A DNA stretch of 27,272 nt from JANMEX01 sp031422915 (GTDB lineage: Bacteria > Pseudomonadota > Alphaproteobacteria > Rhizobiales > Rhizobiaceae). A program made the position numbers and the translations under genes. How positions within the stretch are numbered: the first letter of the stretch is position 1; the number at the start of each line of letters is the position of its first letter. The notes beneath the pieces are model-generated. The model did not search any database. It was not told the DNA's origin and saw only the letters and a list, made by a program, of their open reading frames with translations. Where the stretch lies: NCBI GenBank assembly GCA_031422915.1, contig JANPEK010000256.1:1-27272 (forward strand), read 5' to 3'. Of the stretch, positions 8,497-15,050 are shown one piece after another.

Positions 8497-8770
8497 CTTT
8501 CTTTACTCCCGCATACTGCTTGTTTGCTTTTCTGCTATGAAAGACCGTCTTCAGAAAAATTGTTTCATTGTCTGTTACATAAGGCACGATGCAAGCGTAG
8601 CCGTTGAGAATGACCGTGAAAATCCGCTGATGCGGATATCGCTCCCGGTCGGGATGAGGTTCATCCTTTATTAGGAACCCGTTCTGGATCGCCTCATAAA
8701 TCTGTTCAAATGAAACACCCCGCTCCATTAAAAGTTGTTCGCTCTTCTCCGGGTTCCATCGAAATTTCAT
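8474..8770 (-). CDS. BrnT-family RNase toxin
   Basis: A small toxin of 98 residues, expected to be a ribosome-independent RNase of the RelE-like BrnT fold. It opens MKFRWNPEKSEQLLMERGVSFEQIY, the standard BrnT beginning (strand, then GxSFE helix). It continues with RYPHQRIFTVILNGYACIVPY and ends in a FLKTVFHSRKANKQY block, equivalent to the C-terminal strand and helix of this family. ATG 8770 is taken as the start because it matches the family; a TTG two codons upstream (8776) is also in frame. It is upstream of and overlaps the antitoxin gene by 23 nt. Activity and binding to the partner are inferred from family and arrangement. Confidence 0.82.
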   Translation of the reverse strand: MKFRWNPEKSEQLLMERGVSFEQIYEAIQNGFLIKDEPHPDRERYPHQRIFTVILNGYACIVPYVTDNETIFLKTVFHSRKANKQYAGVKKDGHSKAN

Positions 8771-8773
8771 TGG

Positions 8774-8819
8774 CAATCAATATACTATGCAGTCGAGTTG
8801 TCAATATTTCTGTTGATTG
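8774..8819 (-). promoter_or_regulatory. Candidate promoter/operator of the BrnT-CopG operon
   Basis: On the minus strand a perfect -35 hexamer TTGACA (8804-8799) is followed, 14-16 nt later, by AT-rich -10 candidates within TAGTATATTGAT. The promoter is framed by a perfect inverted repeat, CAATCAA (8774-8780) and TTGATTG (8813-8819). This is a plausible operator for autoregulation by the RHH antitoxin. The brnT ATG lies a few bases beyond the inner half-site. No gene is supported between this site and 8972. Confidence 0.5.
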
Positions 8820-8972
8820 TGTCCAACTTACCAACCAGTCCAGTCCGCCCCAAACACGCGTCGACCCTGCATAAAGTGTGTCCCAGGCCCAGAAACCCGC
8901 CCCGCCAAACATACCAAAGCCGCGAGCCTGCCAAAACAGGATCGCGGCCAGCATTTGGCAAAGAGCGCGGTT

Positions 8973-9143
8973 TTATGCGCCCTTGATCATCGTGGCAATC
9001 GCGAGAACAGCGTAGCCGATCGCGACAATCCATACAGATGCCACCGGGATAACGCTGAGAACGCCGAGGGCGGAAAGCACGCCAATGATGACGATTGCGA
9101 GCGAGATAAGAAACACGACCATTGTGGGGGCGCTGAGGTTCAT
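8973..9143 (-). CDS. Small two-helix membrane protein, unknown function
   Basis: A 56-residue hydrophobic protein starting MNLSAPTMVVFLISLAIVII and ending IATMIKGA. Two membrane spans are apparent (about 8-28 and 32-52), with almost no loop. I recall short MNL-x-APT proteins of this type in other Rhizobiales, but no function is known to me. ATG 9143 is preferred because GGAG lies 6 nt upstream. An in-frame ATG four codons earlier (9155) has no good ribosome site and itself supplies the GGAG. It follows the HxlR gene on the same strand after about 90 nt and might be co-transcribed with it. Confidence 0.6.
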   Translation of the reverse strand: MNLSAPTMVVFLISLAIVIIGVLSALGVLSVIPVASVWIVAIGYAVLAIATMIKGA

Positions 9144-9230
9144 ATTTGTCTCCATGACTTGATTTGGATTTTCATATTAGCAAAGTATATTGAAGCCTGT
9201 GCTGAAAAACGCATCCTGCAAGTCCAACAT

Positions 9231-9629
9231 TCACTCCGCCGCCAATCTCACCGGCCCCTCATTGGGCGCGCGCATGTCAAACGCCACCCGGGCGTCAACA
9301 ATCCGTTGACGGTTTGTAATTGCCCACTGCGCAATCACGCCCAGCGGCTCCGACAATGAGTGCCCAAGCTCCCGCAGCTCGTAGTCCACGCGCGGCGGAA
9401 TGGTCGGGTAAACCGTGCGCGTGACAAACCCGTCCCGCTCCAGCGTTTTCAGCGTAAGTGTCAGCATCCGCTGCGAAATTCCCTCCACATCGCGCTTCAA
9501 TTCAGAGAATCTGCGCGGCCCGTCGTTCAGCGCGCGCACCACCAGCACAGTCCACTTGTCGCCAATCTGCGACAAAACCTCATGCACCGCCATACAGTTG
9601 CCGGTTATGTTTTTGGTGCCATGCATCAT
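9231..9629 (-). CDS. HxlR-family winged-helix transcriptional regulator
   Basis: A 132-residue DNA-binding protein of the HxlR/MarR-like group. The core is complete: a single N-terminal cysteine (Cys12, in GNCMAVHEVL), then IGDKWTVLVVRALNDGPRRF (helix 1 and turn), SELKRDVEGISQRMLTLTLK (recognition helix) and the wing DGFVTRTVYPTIPPRVDYEL. In relatives the N-terminal Cys can sense quinones or aldehydes. The start at 9629 has AAGGAGA 7 nt upstream. HxlR proteins usually control a divergent oxidoreductase, but here the divergent side holds only repeats, so the natural target is not visible. Confidence 0.9.
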   Translation of the reverse strand: MMHGTKNITGNCMAVHEVLSQIGDKWTVLVVRALNDGPRRFSELKRDVEGISQRMLTLTLKTLERDGFVTRTVYPTIPPRVDYELRELGHSLSEPLGVIAQWAITNRQRIVDARVAFDMRAPNEGPVRLAAE

Positions 9630-9672
9630 GAGAGTGTCTCCTTGCGGGAAATTTCCTGATCACTAAAGTATG

Positions 9673-9694
9673 CTTGGTTACGAACAGTAACAAG
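9673..9694. promoter_or_regulatory. Candidate HxlR operator
   Basis: An imperfect inverted repeat, CTTGGTTAC and GTAACAAG separated by GAACA, lies about 45 nt upstream of the HxlR start. A further GTAAC-type half-site (TTTCGTAACC) follows at 9701-9710. The position and TAC/GTA half-sites fit a winged-helix dimer site. Binding is inferred only. Confidence 0.45.
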
Positions 9695-9811
9695 TATCAA
9701 TTTCGTAACCTGAGCACAATTCTAAACCAAATACCGCTCGCCTTGCCTGCGCCACCCGCCCCGATAGCCAAGAAAGGTCAAAAGGGCCGCGCCTTTAACC
9801 TCGCCCATCGC

Positions 9812-9822
9812 GGGGGGGGGGG
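9812..9822. other. Run of eleven G
   Basis: An uninterrupted G11 tract sits in the non-coding interval just before the large palindrome, flanked by GC-rich sequence that resembles degraded repeat (CCTCGCCCATCGC before it, GGCCGAAGGCGGCC after it). It is outside any supported gene. The length is likely to be slippage-prone or uncertain in the assembly. Confidence 0.85.
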
Positions 9823-9858
9823 CCGAAGGCGGCCGAGACCCGTGGCTCGGCCCGGTCA

Positions 9859-10470
9859 GTCCGACAGGACAGAGGGGGGCGCCTCGCACAAAGGCCTCGG
9901 GATGAGTCAAAAAGACACAGAATGCAAAATAAAGCTTGATTCTGCATAAAATTTATGTTCATGTTTCGTTCACTAATGGAAACAAACAAACCTTGGACTG
10001 GCCGCTCGCAATAACCCGCAACACCGAGGCACTCCGCAAGATCGTCGCGGTGATGTTTGCGATGTTGCATGGTGTCGATCGCGGCAGCAGTCCCCTCTCC
10101 GTCGGCTTCGCCGACACCTCTCCCCGCAAGCGGGGCGAGGTTAAACCAACCTGCGCGGCTATAACCTCGCCCCTTTGGGGAGAGGTGTCGGCGAAGCCGA
10201 CGGAGAGGGGGCTGCTGCCAGATCCGACGGAGAGGGGACTGCCGCCGCGATCGACACCATGCAACATCGCAAACATCACCGCGACGATTTTGCGGAGTGC
10301 TTCGGTGTTGCGGGTGATTGCGAGCGGCCAGTCCAAAGTTTGTTTGTCTCCGTTAGCGAACGAAACATGAACATAAATTTTATGCAGAATCAAGCCTTGT
10401 TTTGCATTCTGTGTCTTTTTAACTCATCCCGAGGCCTTGGCGCGAGGCGCCCCCCTCTGTCCTGTCGGAC
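9859..10470. repeat. 612-bp near-perfect palindrome with gene-like arms
   Basis: Left arm 9859-10143 and right arm 10162-10470 are inverted copies around an 18-nt centre. Over the outer 245 or so positions I count about 13 mismatches (11 of them transitions). The right arm is longer by one 27-nt tandem duplication. From outside to inside, each arm has a repeat segment (GGACAGAGGGG, AAGGCCTCGGGATGAGT), then a roughly 50-codon open stretch reading ILHKIYVHVSF, LDWPLAITRNTEALRKIVAV and MFAMLHGVDRG, then the rhizobial CTCCCC/GGGGAG repeat. The reading frame stays open through both arms, on both strands. The protein-like part resembles the start of short Rhizobiales hypothetical proteins with an ITRNxEALxxIVA pattern (recalled). 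No complete gene survives, so this is recorded as a repeat. Confidence 0.9.
10197..10246. repeat. 27-nt tandem duplication in the right arm of the palindrome
   Basis: The unit starting CCGACGGAGAGGGG occurs at 10197-10223 and again from 10224. The second copy has two base changes and is matched through about 10246. The left arm has the unit once. It accounts for the length difference between the arms of the 612-bp palindrome. Confidence 0.8.
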
Positions 10471-10629
10471 ATCTCCCCCTCAAGTGGGGAGATCGGCGCT
10501 TCGCCTTACGTTGACAATTGTTTGGCTTTTTGCAATGCAAGATGTTGAAAAATATCAATAAAAAAAACCGTTCCGATGTCTCCCCTTGCAGGGGAGACAT
10601 CCGCGCGGCAGTCAGAGGGGGCGCGCCTC
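10444..10629. repeat. Second nested inverted repeat bordering the large palindrome
   Basis: Outer arms GAGGCGCCCCCCTCTG (10444-10459) and its inverted partner (10613-10629) enclose two inner hairpins. One is ATCTCCCC/GGGGAGAT at 10471-10493. The other is a perfect 11-bp stem, GATGTCTCCCC/GGGGAGACATC, at 10575-10601. About 70 AT-rich bases lie between them. The left outer arm is shared with the end of the 612-bp palindrome, so the two structures interlock. No gene is seen. Confidence 0.7.
10560..10601 (-). terminator. Candidate intrinsic terminator of the DUF815 gene
   Basis: Read on the minus strand, transcripts leaving the DUF815 stop at 10647 meet an 11-bp perfect stem with a 5-nt loop (10601-10575). 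Seven bases later comes a run of eight U (10567-10560). The gap between stem and U-run is longer than ideal. The hairpin belongs to the repeat family, so a repeat may have been recruited as a terminator. Confidence 0.45.
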
Positions 10630-10646
10630 CAAAGTTTAGATTCGAG

Positions 10647-11525
10647 TCACTTGTCTTTCCCCTGCAAATTCACCCCCAGCCTCCCGGCCAAATCCTGGAT
10701 AAACTGCGCGGCGACGCGGCCTGAGCGGCTGCCTCTGGTGGTGGACCATTCGAGGGCCTGGTGGTGGAGATCAGTCTTGTCGATGGCGATGCCGTAGTGG
10801 CTTGCGTAGGCGCTGACCATTTCGAGATAGTCGTCCTGACTGCATTTGTGGAAGCCGAGCCAGAGGCCAAAGCGGTCTGACAGGGAGACTTTTTCTTCGA
10901 CCGCTTCGTGCGGATTGATGGCGGTTGAACGTTCGTTTTCCATCATGTCGCGTGGCAGGAGGTGGCGGCGGTTTGAGGTGGCGTAGAAGACGACATTGTC
11001 CGGCCGCCCCTCAACGCCGCCTTCAAGCGCCGCCTTCAGCGATTTGTAGGAGGTGTCGTCATGATCGAAGGACAGATCATCGCAAAAAAGGATGAAACGG
11101 CAATTCGCGTCACGCACAAGCGCCATCAGTTTTGGCAGGGAATCGATGTCCTCGCGATGAATTTCAATGAGCTTCAACGGTGCATCGGCTTCGCTCTGGT
11201 GTTTGGAAATCGCGTGGTGAACTGACTTGACCAGTGATGATTTGCCCATGCCGCGCGCGCCCCAGAGGAGCGTGTTGTTGGATGGCAGACCACCGGCAAA
11301 GCGTTTGGTGTTGTCGAACAGAATATCGCGGACGTGATCGACGCCGCGAATCAGCGACAGGTCGATGCGGTTGACGCGGGTGACCGGTGTCAGCGCGGCG
11401 CGCTCTGCGTCAAAGACGAAACAGTCTGCTGCGTCAAAATCCGGCGTGACCGGTTTTGCCGGTCCCAATCGCTCGATTGCTGCGATCAGCTGGTCTATTT
11501 TCGCCACAAGGTCCGTATCTGCCAT
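10647..11525 (-). CDS. DUF815-family AAA+ ATP-binding protein
   Basis: Cytosolic ATPase of 292 residues. Walker A is LLWGARGMGKSS (residues 86-97). Walker B is FILFCDDLSF (144-153). A sensor-like VVFYATSNRRHLLPRDMMEN and an arginine-bearing SLSDRFGLWLGF follow. The N-terminal 80 residues are the typical DUF815 lead-in (coiled start, then DCFVFDAERAALTPV). The family is conserved in many bacteria and its role is not established. It stands alone, transcribed from the yajC side toward the repeat region. No strong ribosome site precedes ATG 11525. Plus-strand composition over this minus-strand gene is G-rich, like the rest of the right part of the window. Confidence 0.88.
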   Translation of the reverse strand: MADTDLVAKIDQLIAAIERLGPAKPVTPDFDAADCFVFDAERAALTPVTRVNRIDLSLIRGVDHVRDILFDNTKRFAGGLPSNNTLLWGARGMGKSSLVKSVHHAISKHQSEADAPLKLIEIHREDIDSLPKLMALVRDANCRFILFCDDLSFDHDDTSYKSLKAALEGGVEGRPDNVVFYATSNRRHLLPRDMMENERSTAINPHEAVEEKVSLSDRFGLWLGFHKCSQDDYLEMVSAYASHYGIAIDKTDLHHQALEWSTTRGSRSGRVAAQFIQDLAGRLGVNLQGKDK

Positions 11526-11596
11526 GATGTCTGCGCCTGTCTGGTTGTTTCACCGTCTATCATATGGCAAAGGGGCGGCGAAAGAGCGATTGCCGC

Positions 11597-11636
11597 GTTG
11601 CAATGACGTTGCAATGAGTTGGGCAATCACTATATT
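11597..11636 (+). promoter_or_regulatory. Candidate promoter of the yajC-secDF operon with a direct repeat
   Basis: TTGCAA (11609-11614) and TATATT (11631-11636) are separated by 16 nt, a good sigma-70-type match about 55 nt upstream of the yajC ATG. The -35 lies inside the second copy of a perfect 10-nt direct repeat GTTGCAATGA (11597-11606 and 11608-11617), which might be a regulator site. The region also lies between the divergent DUF815 and yajC starts. Confidence 0.5.
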
Positions 11637-11690
11637 CCGCACACTTTACCGGGCCGGGCAAACGGCCTCTTTATTTATGGAGACCTTCCC

Positions 11691-12035
11691 ATGTTTGTAA
11701 CCGAGGCGCTCGCCCAGACGTCTGCCCCTGTCGCCGGTGGCGCGGACATCATCATGAGCATCCTGCCGTTCATCCTGATTTTCATCATCATGTATTTCCT
11801 CATCATCCGGCCGCAGCGCACGCAAATGAAAAAACGCGATGACTCGCTGGCGGCAATGCGCCGTGGCGACACCGTGGTTTTGGGTGGCGGCATCGTCGGC
11901 AAGGTGACCAAGGTGACCGACGGCGAGCCGCAGGTCGAGGTCGAAATCGCCAACGGCATCAAGGTTCAGGCGATCCGCTCGCTGATTGCCGAAGTGCGCG
12001 CCAAGGGCGAGCCGGTGGCGGCAAACCAGAAATAA
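11691..12035 (+). CDS. yajC: Preprotein translocase accessory subunit YajC
   Basis: A 114-residue inner-membrane protein associated with SecDF. It has a short periplasmic N-terminus (MFVTEALAQTSAPVAGG), one membrane span (about 19-41, ILPFILIFIIMYFLIIRP) ending in the diagnostic RPQRTQMKK, and then a cytoplasmic domain with GDTVVLGGGIVGKV and VEIANGIKV. ATG 11691 is chosen because GGAG lies 8 nt upstream and the protein then aligns with the family. A longer in-frame start at 11619 would overlap the promoter. It is the first gene of the operon, with secDF starting 71 nt downstream. Confidence 0.95.
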   Translation: MFVTEALAQTSAPVAGGADIIMSILPFILIFIIMYFLIIRPQRTQMKKRDDSLAAMRRGDTVVLGGGIVGKVTKVTDGEPQVEVEIANGIKVQAIRSLIAEVRAKGEPVAANQK

Positions 12036-12106
12036 TCTGCTGAAGATTGAACTCAGCGCATCGATAAAACAGGCGTTACGGCGCCGGATCCGGAAAGTGG
12101 TCTTTC

Positions 12107-14653
12107 ATGCTTCATTTCACCCGCTGGAAAACCGTGCTGATCTGGATTGCTGTGCTGATCAGCATCCTGTTTGCGCTGCCGAACCTGTTTGCCAAGACAA
12201 CGCTTGATGCGCTGCCGTCCTGGTTGCCGAAACGGCAGATGCCACTCGGGCTGGATTTGCAGGGCGGGTCGCATATTTTGCTTCAGGTCGAGCGGGCGGA
12301 TTTGGTCAAGGACCGGGTGGAATCGGTGCGCGATGATGTGCGCCGGTTGTTGCGCGAGGCGAAGATCGAATATTCCGGCCTGTCGGCTTCGGGTCAGGAC
12401 ATCAAGGTTACCGTCACTGATACGGCCAAACTGGATGCGGCACGGGGCAAGCTTGGCGAACTGACCGCGCCGGTCAATTCAAACCTGTTTTCGGGCGGCA
12501 GCGTTTCGGAAGTGGCACTGACTGAAACAACGCCGGGCCAGTTTGTTCTCAAGCTGACTGAAGAGGGGATCAAATATCGTACCTCAAGCGCTGCGACACA
12601 GTCACTTGAAGTGATCGGGCGACGCGTCAACGAACTGGGAACGACCGAGCCATACATCCAGCGGCAGGGCGATGACCGCGTGCTGGTGCAGGTGCCGGGA
12701 CTTGATAACCCGCAGAAACTGAAAGACATTCTCGGCCAGACCGCCAAGCTGACGTTCCAGATGGTCGATACGACGATGTCGATCGAGGACGCGATGAACG
12801 GGCGGCCGCCGGCGGGTTCCGAAGTGCTTTACAGCCAGGATGATCCGCCTGTCCCCTATCTGATCGAAAATCGCGTCGTTGTTTCCGGTGACAGTCTGGT
12901 TGATGCGCAGGCAACCTTTGAACAGCAGACAAGCGAGCCTGTCGTTTCCTTCCGGTTTGACACCAAGGGCTCGCAACGATTTGCACAGGCGACGCAGCAG
13001 AATGTGGGCAAGCCGTTTGCCATTGTGCTCGACAAGGAAGTGATTTCGGCACCGGTGATACGCGAGCCGATTATTGGCGGCTCCGGCCAGATTTCCGGCA
13101 GTTTCACGGTTGAGAGCGCCAATGAGCTGGCGCTGCTGTTGCGCGCGGGCGCACTGCCGGCAACGCTGACGGTGATTGAAGAGCGCACTGTCGGACCCGG
13201 TCTCGGCGCGGATTCGATCTATGCCGGCAAGATCGCCAGCATCATCGCCTCGCTGCTGGTCGTCGGGTTCATGTTCCTTGCCTACGGCTACCTTGGCTTC
13301 ATCGCGAATATTGCGTTGTTTGTGCATATTTCGATGATCATTGCGGGCTTGTCGATCCTCGGCGCAACGCTGACGCTGCCGGGTATTGCCGGTATTGTTT
13401 TGACCATCGGCACGGCGGTGGACTCGAACGTTCTGATCTACGAGCGCATCAAGGAGGAGCGGCGGGCAGGGCGCTCGCTGATCCAGTCGATTGATACGGG
13501 TTTCTCCAAGGCCTATGCCACCATCGTCGACGCCAACGTGACCTCGTTCATTGCGGCGGCTGTGCTGTTTTATCTGGGCTCGGGCCCGGTGAAGGGCTTT
13601 GCAGTCACGTTTGCGCTCGGCATTCTGACCACCGTGTTTACGGCCTTCACATTCACGCGCTGGCTGGTTTCGGCCTGGCTGCGCTACCAGAAGCCGAAGG
13701 ACATCCCGCGCGGGCTGCTGAACGTCATTCCGCACGGGACGAAATTTCCGTTCATGGGCATCCGCAATTACACGTTCGCGGCTACGACCATCGCGACCAT
13801 TGCGTCCATCGTGCTGTTTGCGATCTATTCGATGAATTATGGCATCGAGTTCAAGGGCGGATCGATCCTTGAAGTGCAATCCAAGGCGGAAGTGGCGGAC
13901 GTTTCGCTGATCCGCGAAAAGCTGGATGACCTCAATGTCGGCGAGGTGCAGGTGCAATCGTTCGGCACACCGAAGGACGTGCTGATCCGCGTGGAAGCGC
14001 AGGATCTGGGCGAGAACGCCGACCAGACTGCGGTCAAGAAGATCCGAGATGAGTTATCGAACGACTATGATTTCCGGAGAGTCGAGGCAATTGGCGCGAC
14101 GGTGTCGGGGGAATTGGCGACGGCGGGCACGATTGGCATCATCGTCGCCTTCATCGGCATATTGATCTACATCTGGATCCGGTTTGAATGGCAATATGCC
14201 ATTGGCGCGATCCTTGCGACGGCGCATGATGTGATCATGACGATCGGGTTTTTCGTGGTGACCGGCATTGAATTCAATCTCTCCAGTATCGCGGCGATTT
14301 TGACGATTGTCGGCTATTCGCTCAACGACACGGTCGTGGTCTATGACCGCGTGCGGGAAAACCTGCGACGATACAAGAAGATGCCGCTCGACCAGTTGCT
14401 TGACCTGTCGATGAACGAGACGCTGTCGCGCACGACGATCACGGCGCTGACGACGTTCCTCGCGCTGGCGGCGATGTATGCGTTTGGCGGCGAGGTCATC
14501 CAGTCGTTTACGGCGGCGATGCTGTTTGGCGTGTTGATCGGCACTTACTCGTCGATCTTTGTGGCAGGACCGCTGCTGATCCTGTTCGGTCTGCGCCCGA
14601 CGGCCAAGAACATGCCGACAACGACTGACAATCTGCCGGCAAGCGCCGGATGA
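12107..14653 (+). CDS. secDF: Fused protein translocase subunit SecDF
   Basis: Single-chain SecD-SecF fusion of 848 residues. It uses proton motive force to complete protein export through SecYEG and assists membrane insertion. The SecD half has an N-terminal span (about 9-28), the GLDLQGGSHILLQV motif (48-61), the periplasmic P1 region, then a five-helix cluster with the conserved GTAVDSNVLIYERIKEERR near 433-452. The SecF half begins around 545 with GIEFKGGS (about 576) and carries SLNDTVVVYDRVRENLRRY near 737-755. Both halves are intact, and fusion is common in this order. The start has GGAAAG about 9 nt upstream. Its TGA overlaps the next ATG (ATGA), which implies translational coupling to the NDUFAF3-like gene. 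Confidence 0.96.
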   Translation: MLHFTRWKTVLIWIAVLISILFALPNLFAKTTLDALPSWLPKRQMPLGLDLQGGSHILLQVERADLVKDRVESVRDDVRRLLREAKIEYSGLSASGQDIKVTVTDTAKLDAARGKLGELTAPVNSNLFSGGSVSEVALTETTPGQFVLKLTEEGIKYRTSSAATQSLEVIGRRVNELGTTEPYIQRQGDDRVLVQVPGLDNPQKLKDILGQTAKLTFQMVDTTMSIEDAMNGRPPAGSEVLYSQDDPPVPYLIENRVVVSGDSLVDAQATFEQQTSEPVVSFRFDTKGSQRFAQATQQNVGKPFAIVLDKEVISAPVIREPIIGGSGQISGSFTVESANELALLLRAGALPATLTVIEERTVGPGLGADSIYAGKIASIIASLLVVGFMFLAYGYLGFIANIALFVHISMIIAGLSILGATLTLPGIAGIVLTIGTAVDSNVLIYERIKEERRAGRSLIQSIDTGFSKAYATIVDANVTSFIAAAVLFYLGSGPVKGFAVTFALGILTTVFTAFTFTRWLVSAWLRYQKPKDIPRGLLNVIPHGTKFPFMGIRNYTFAATTIATIASIVLFAIYSMNYGIEFKGGSILEVQSKAEVADVSLIREKLDDLNVGEVQVQSFGTPKDVLIRVEAQDLGENADQTAVKKIRDELSNDYDFRRVEAIGATVSGELATAGTIGIIVAFIGILIYIWIRFEWQYAIGAILATAHDVIMTIGFFVVTGIEFNLSSIAAILTIVGYSLNDTVVVYDRVRENLRRYKKMPLDQLLDLSMNETLSRTTITALTTFLALAAMYAFGGEVIQSFTAAMLFGVLIGTYSSIFVAGPLLILFGLRPTAKNMPTTTDNLPASAG

Positions 14654-15045
14654 GCAGCCAAGGCGGCATTGTGATGCGTCCGGCCCATTTTCCCGGCCGT
14701 GCGCCGATTGATGCTTATGGCAACCATGGTTTCCGCTTTGCCGACATGTCGCACCGCGGCTCGATCCTTTGCCTGCCGTCCGGTATTCATGGCTGGGAAC
14801 CGGCGAATGCCGATGCGCTGGTGCTGGGCGATTTTGCAAGGCTGCTTGACGAAGCGCAGGATTTTGACGTGGTGCTGATCGGCATGGGCAGGGAAATCCG
14901 ACCTGTGCCAAGGGTGCTGCGCGAAGCGTTCAGGGACCGGCGGATCATTGCCGACCCGATGAGCACTGGCGCAGCTGTGCGGACATTCAACGTGCTGCTC
15001 GCCGAAGACCGGCGCGTTGCAGCCGCGCTGATTGCGGTGGAGTAG
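14650..15045 (+). CDS. Mth938/DUF498-family protein, NDUFAF3-like
   Basis: A 131-residue soluble protein of the Mth938-like fold. Signature parts are IDAYGNHGFRFADMSHRGSI, LCLPSGIHGWE, DFDVVLIGMGREIRPVP and the closing IADPMSTGAAVRTFNVLLAE with a terminal alpha/beta segment. Eukaryotic members include the mitochondrial complex I assembly factor NDUFAF3 (C3orf60), and placement of bacterial homologues beside secDF has been noted as conserved. The ATG start overlaps the secDF stop by ATGA. The next gene begins 5 nt after its stop. A role in assembling or inserting a membrane complex is inferred from family and context. Confidence 0.87.
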   Translation: MSSQGGIVMRPAHFPGRAPIDAYGNHGFRFADMSHRGSILCLPSGIHGWEPANADALVLGDFARLLDEAQDFDVVLIGMGREIRPVPRVLREAFRDRRIIADPMSTGAAVRTFNVLLAEDRRVAAALIAVE

Positions 15046-15050
15046 GCGGA

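Noticed and set aside
8706..8954. 82-codon minus-strand frame with a Trp/Gly-rich start between the small membrane protein and brnT
   Set aside because: Its second half overlaps the brnT coding start in another frame and covers the promoter. It has no ribosome site and no recognised family.
9936..10393. Two mirror-image 144-codon frames (plus 9936-10370, minus 9959-10393) as genuine genes
   Set aside because: Each frame runs through the palindrome centre and ends as the other arm read backwards. Only the first 50 or so codons look protein-like. Starts are TTG with no clear ribosome site.
9700..10650. Replication origin at the skew switch
   Set aside because: No DnaA box clusters (TTATNCACA-like), no repABC, parS or dnaA/hemE context. 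An inversion boundary is simpler; recorded only as a composition finding.
12602..13957. 451-codon minus-strand open frame opposite secDF
   Set aside because: It is antisense to the conserved SecDF reading frame. Its product is Arg/His/Gln-rich with no domain, typical of a GC-rich shadow frame.
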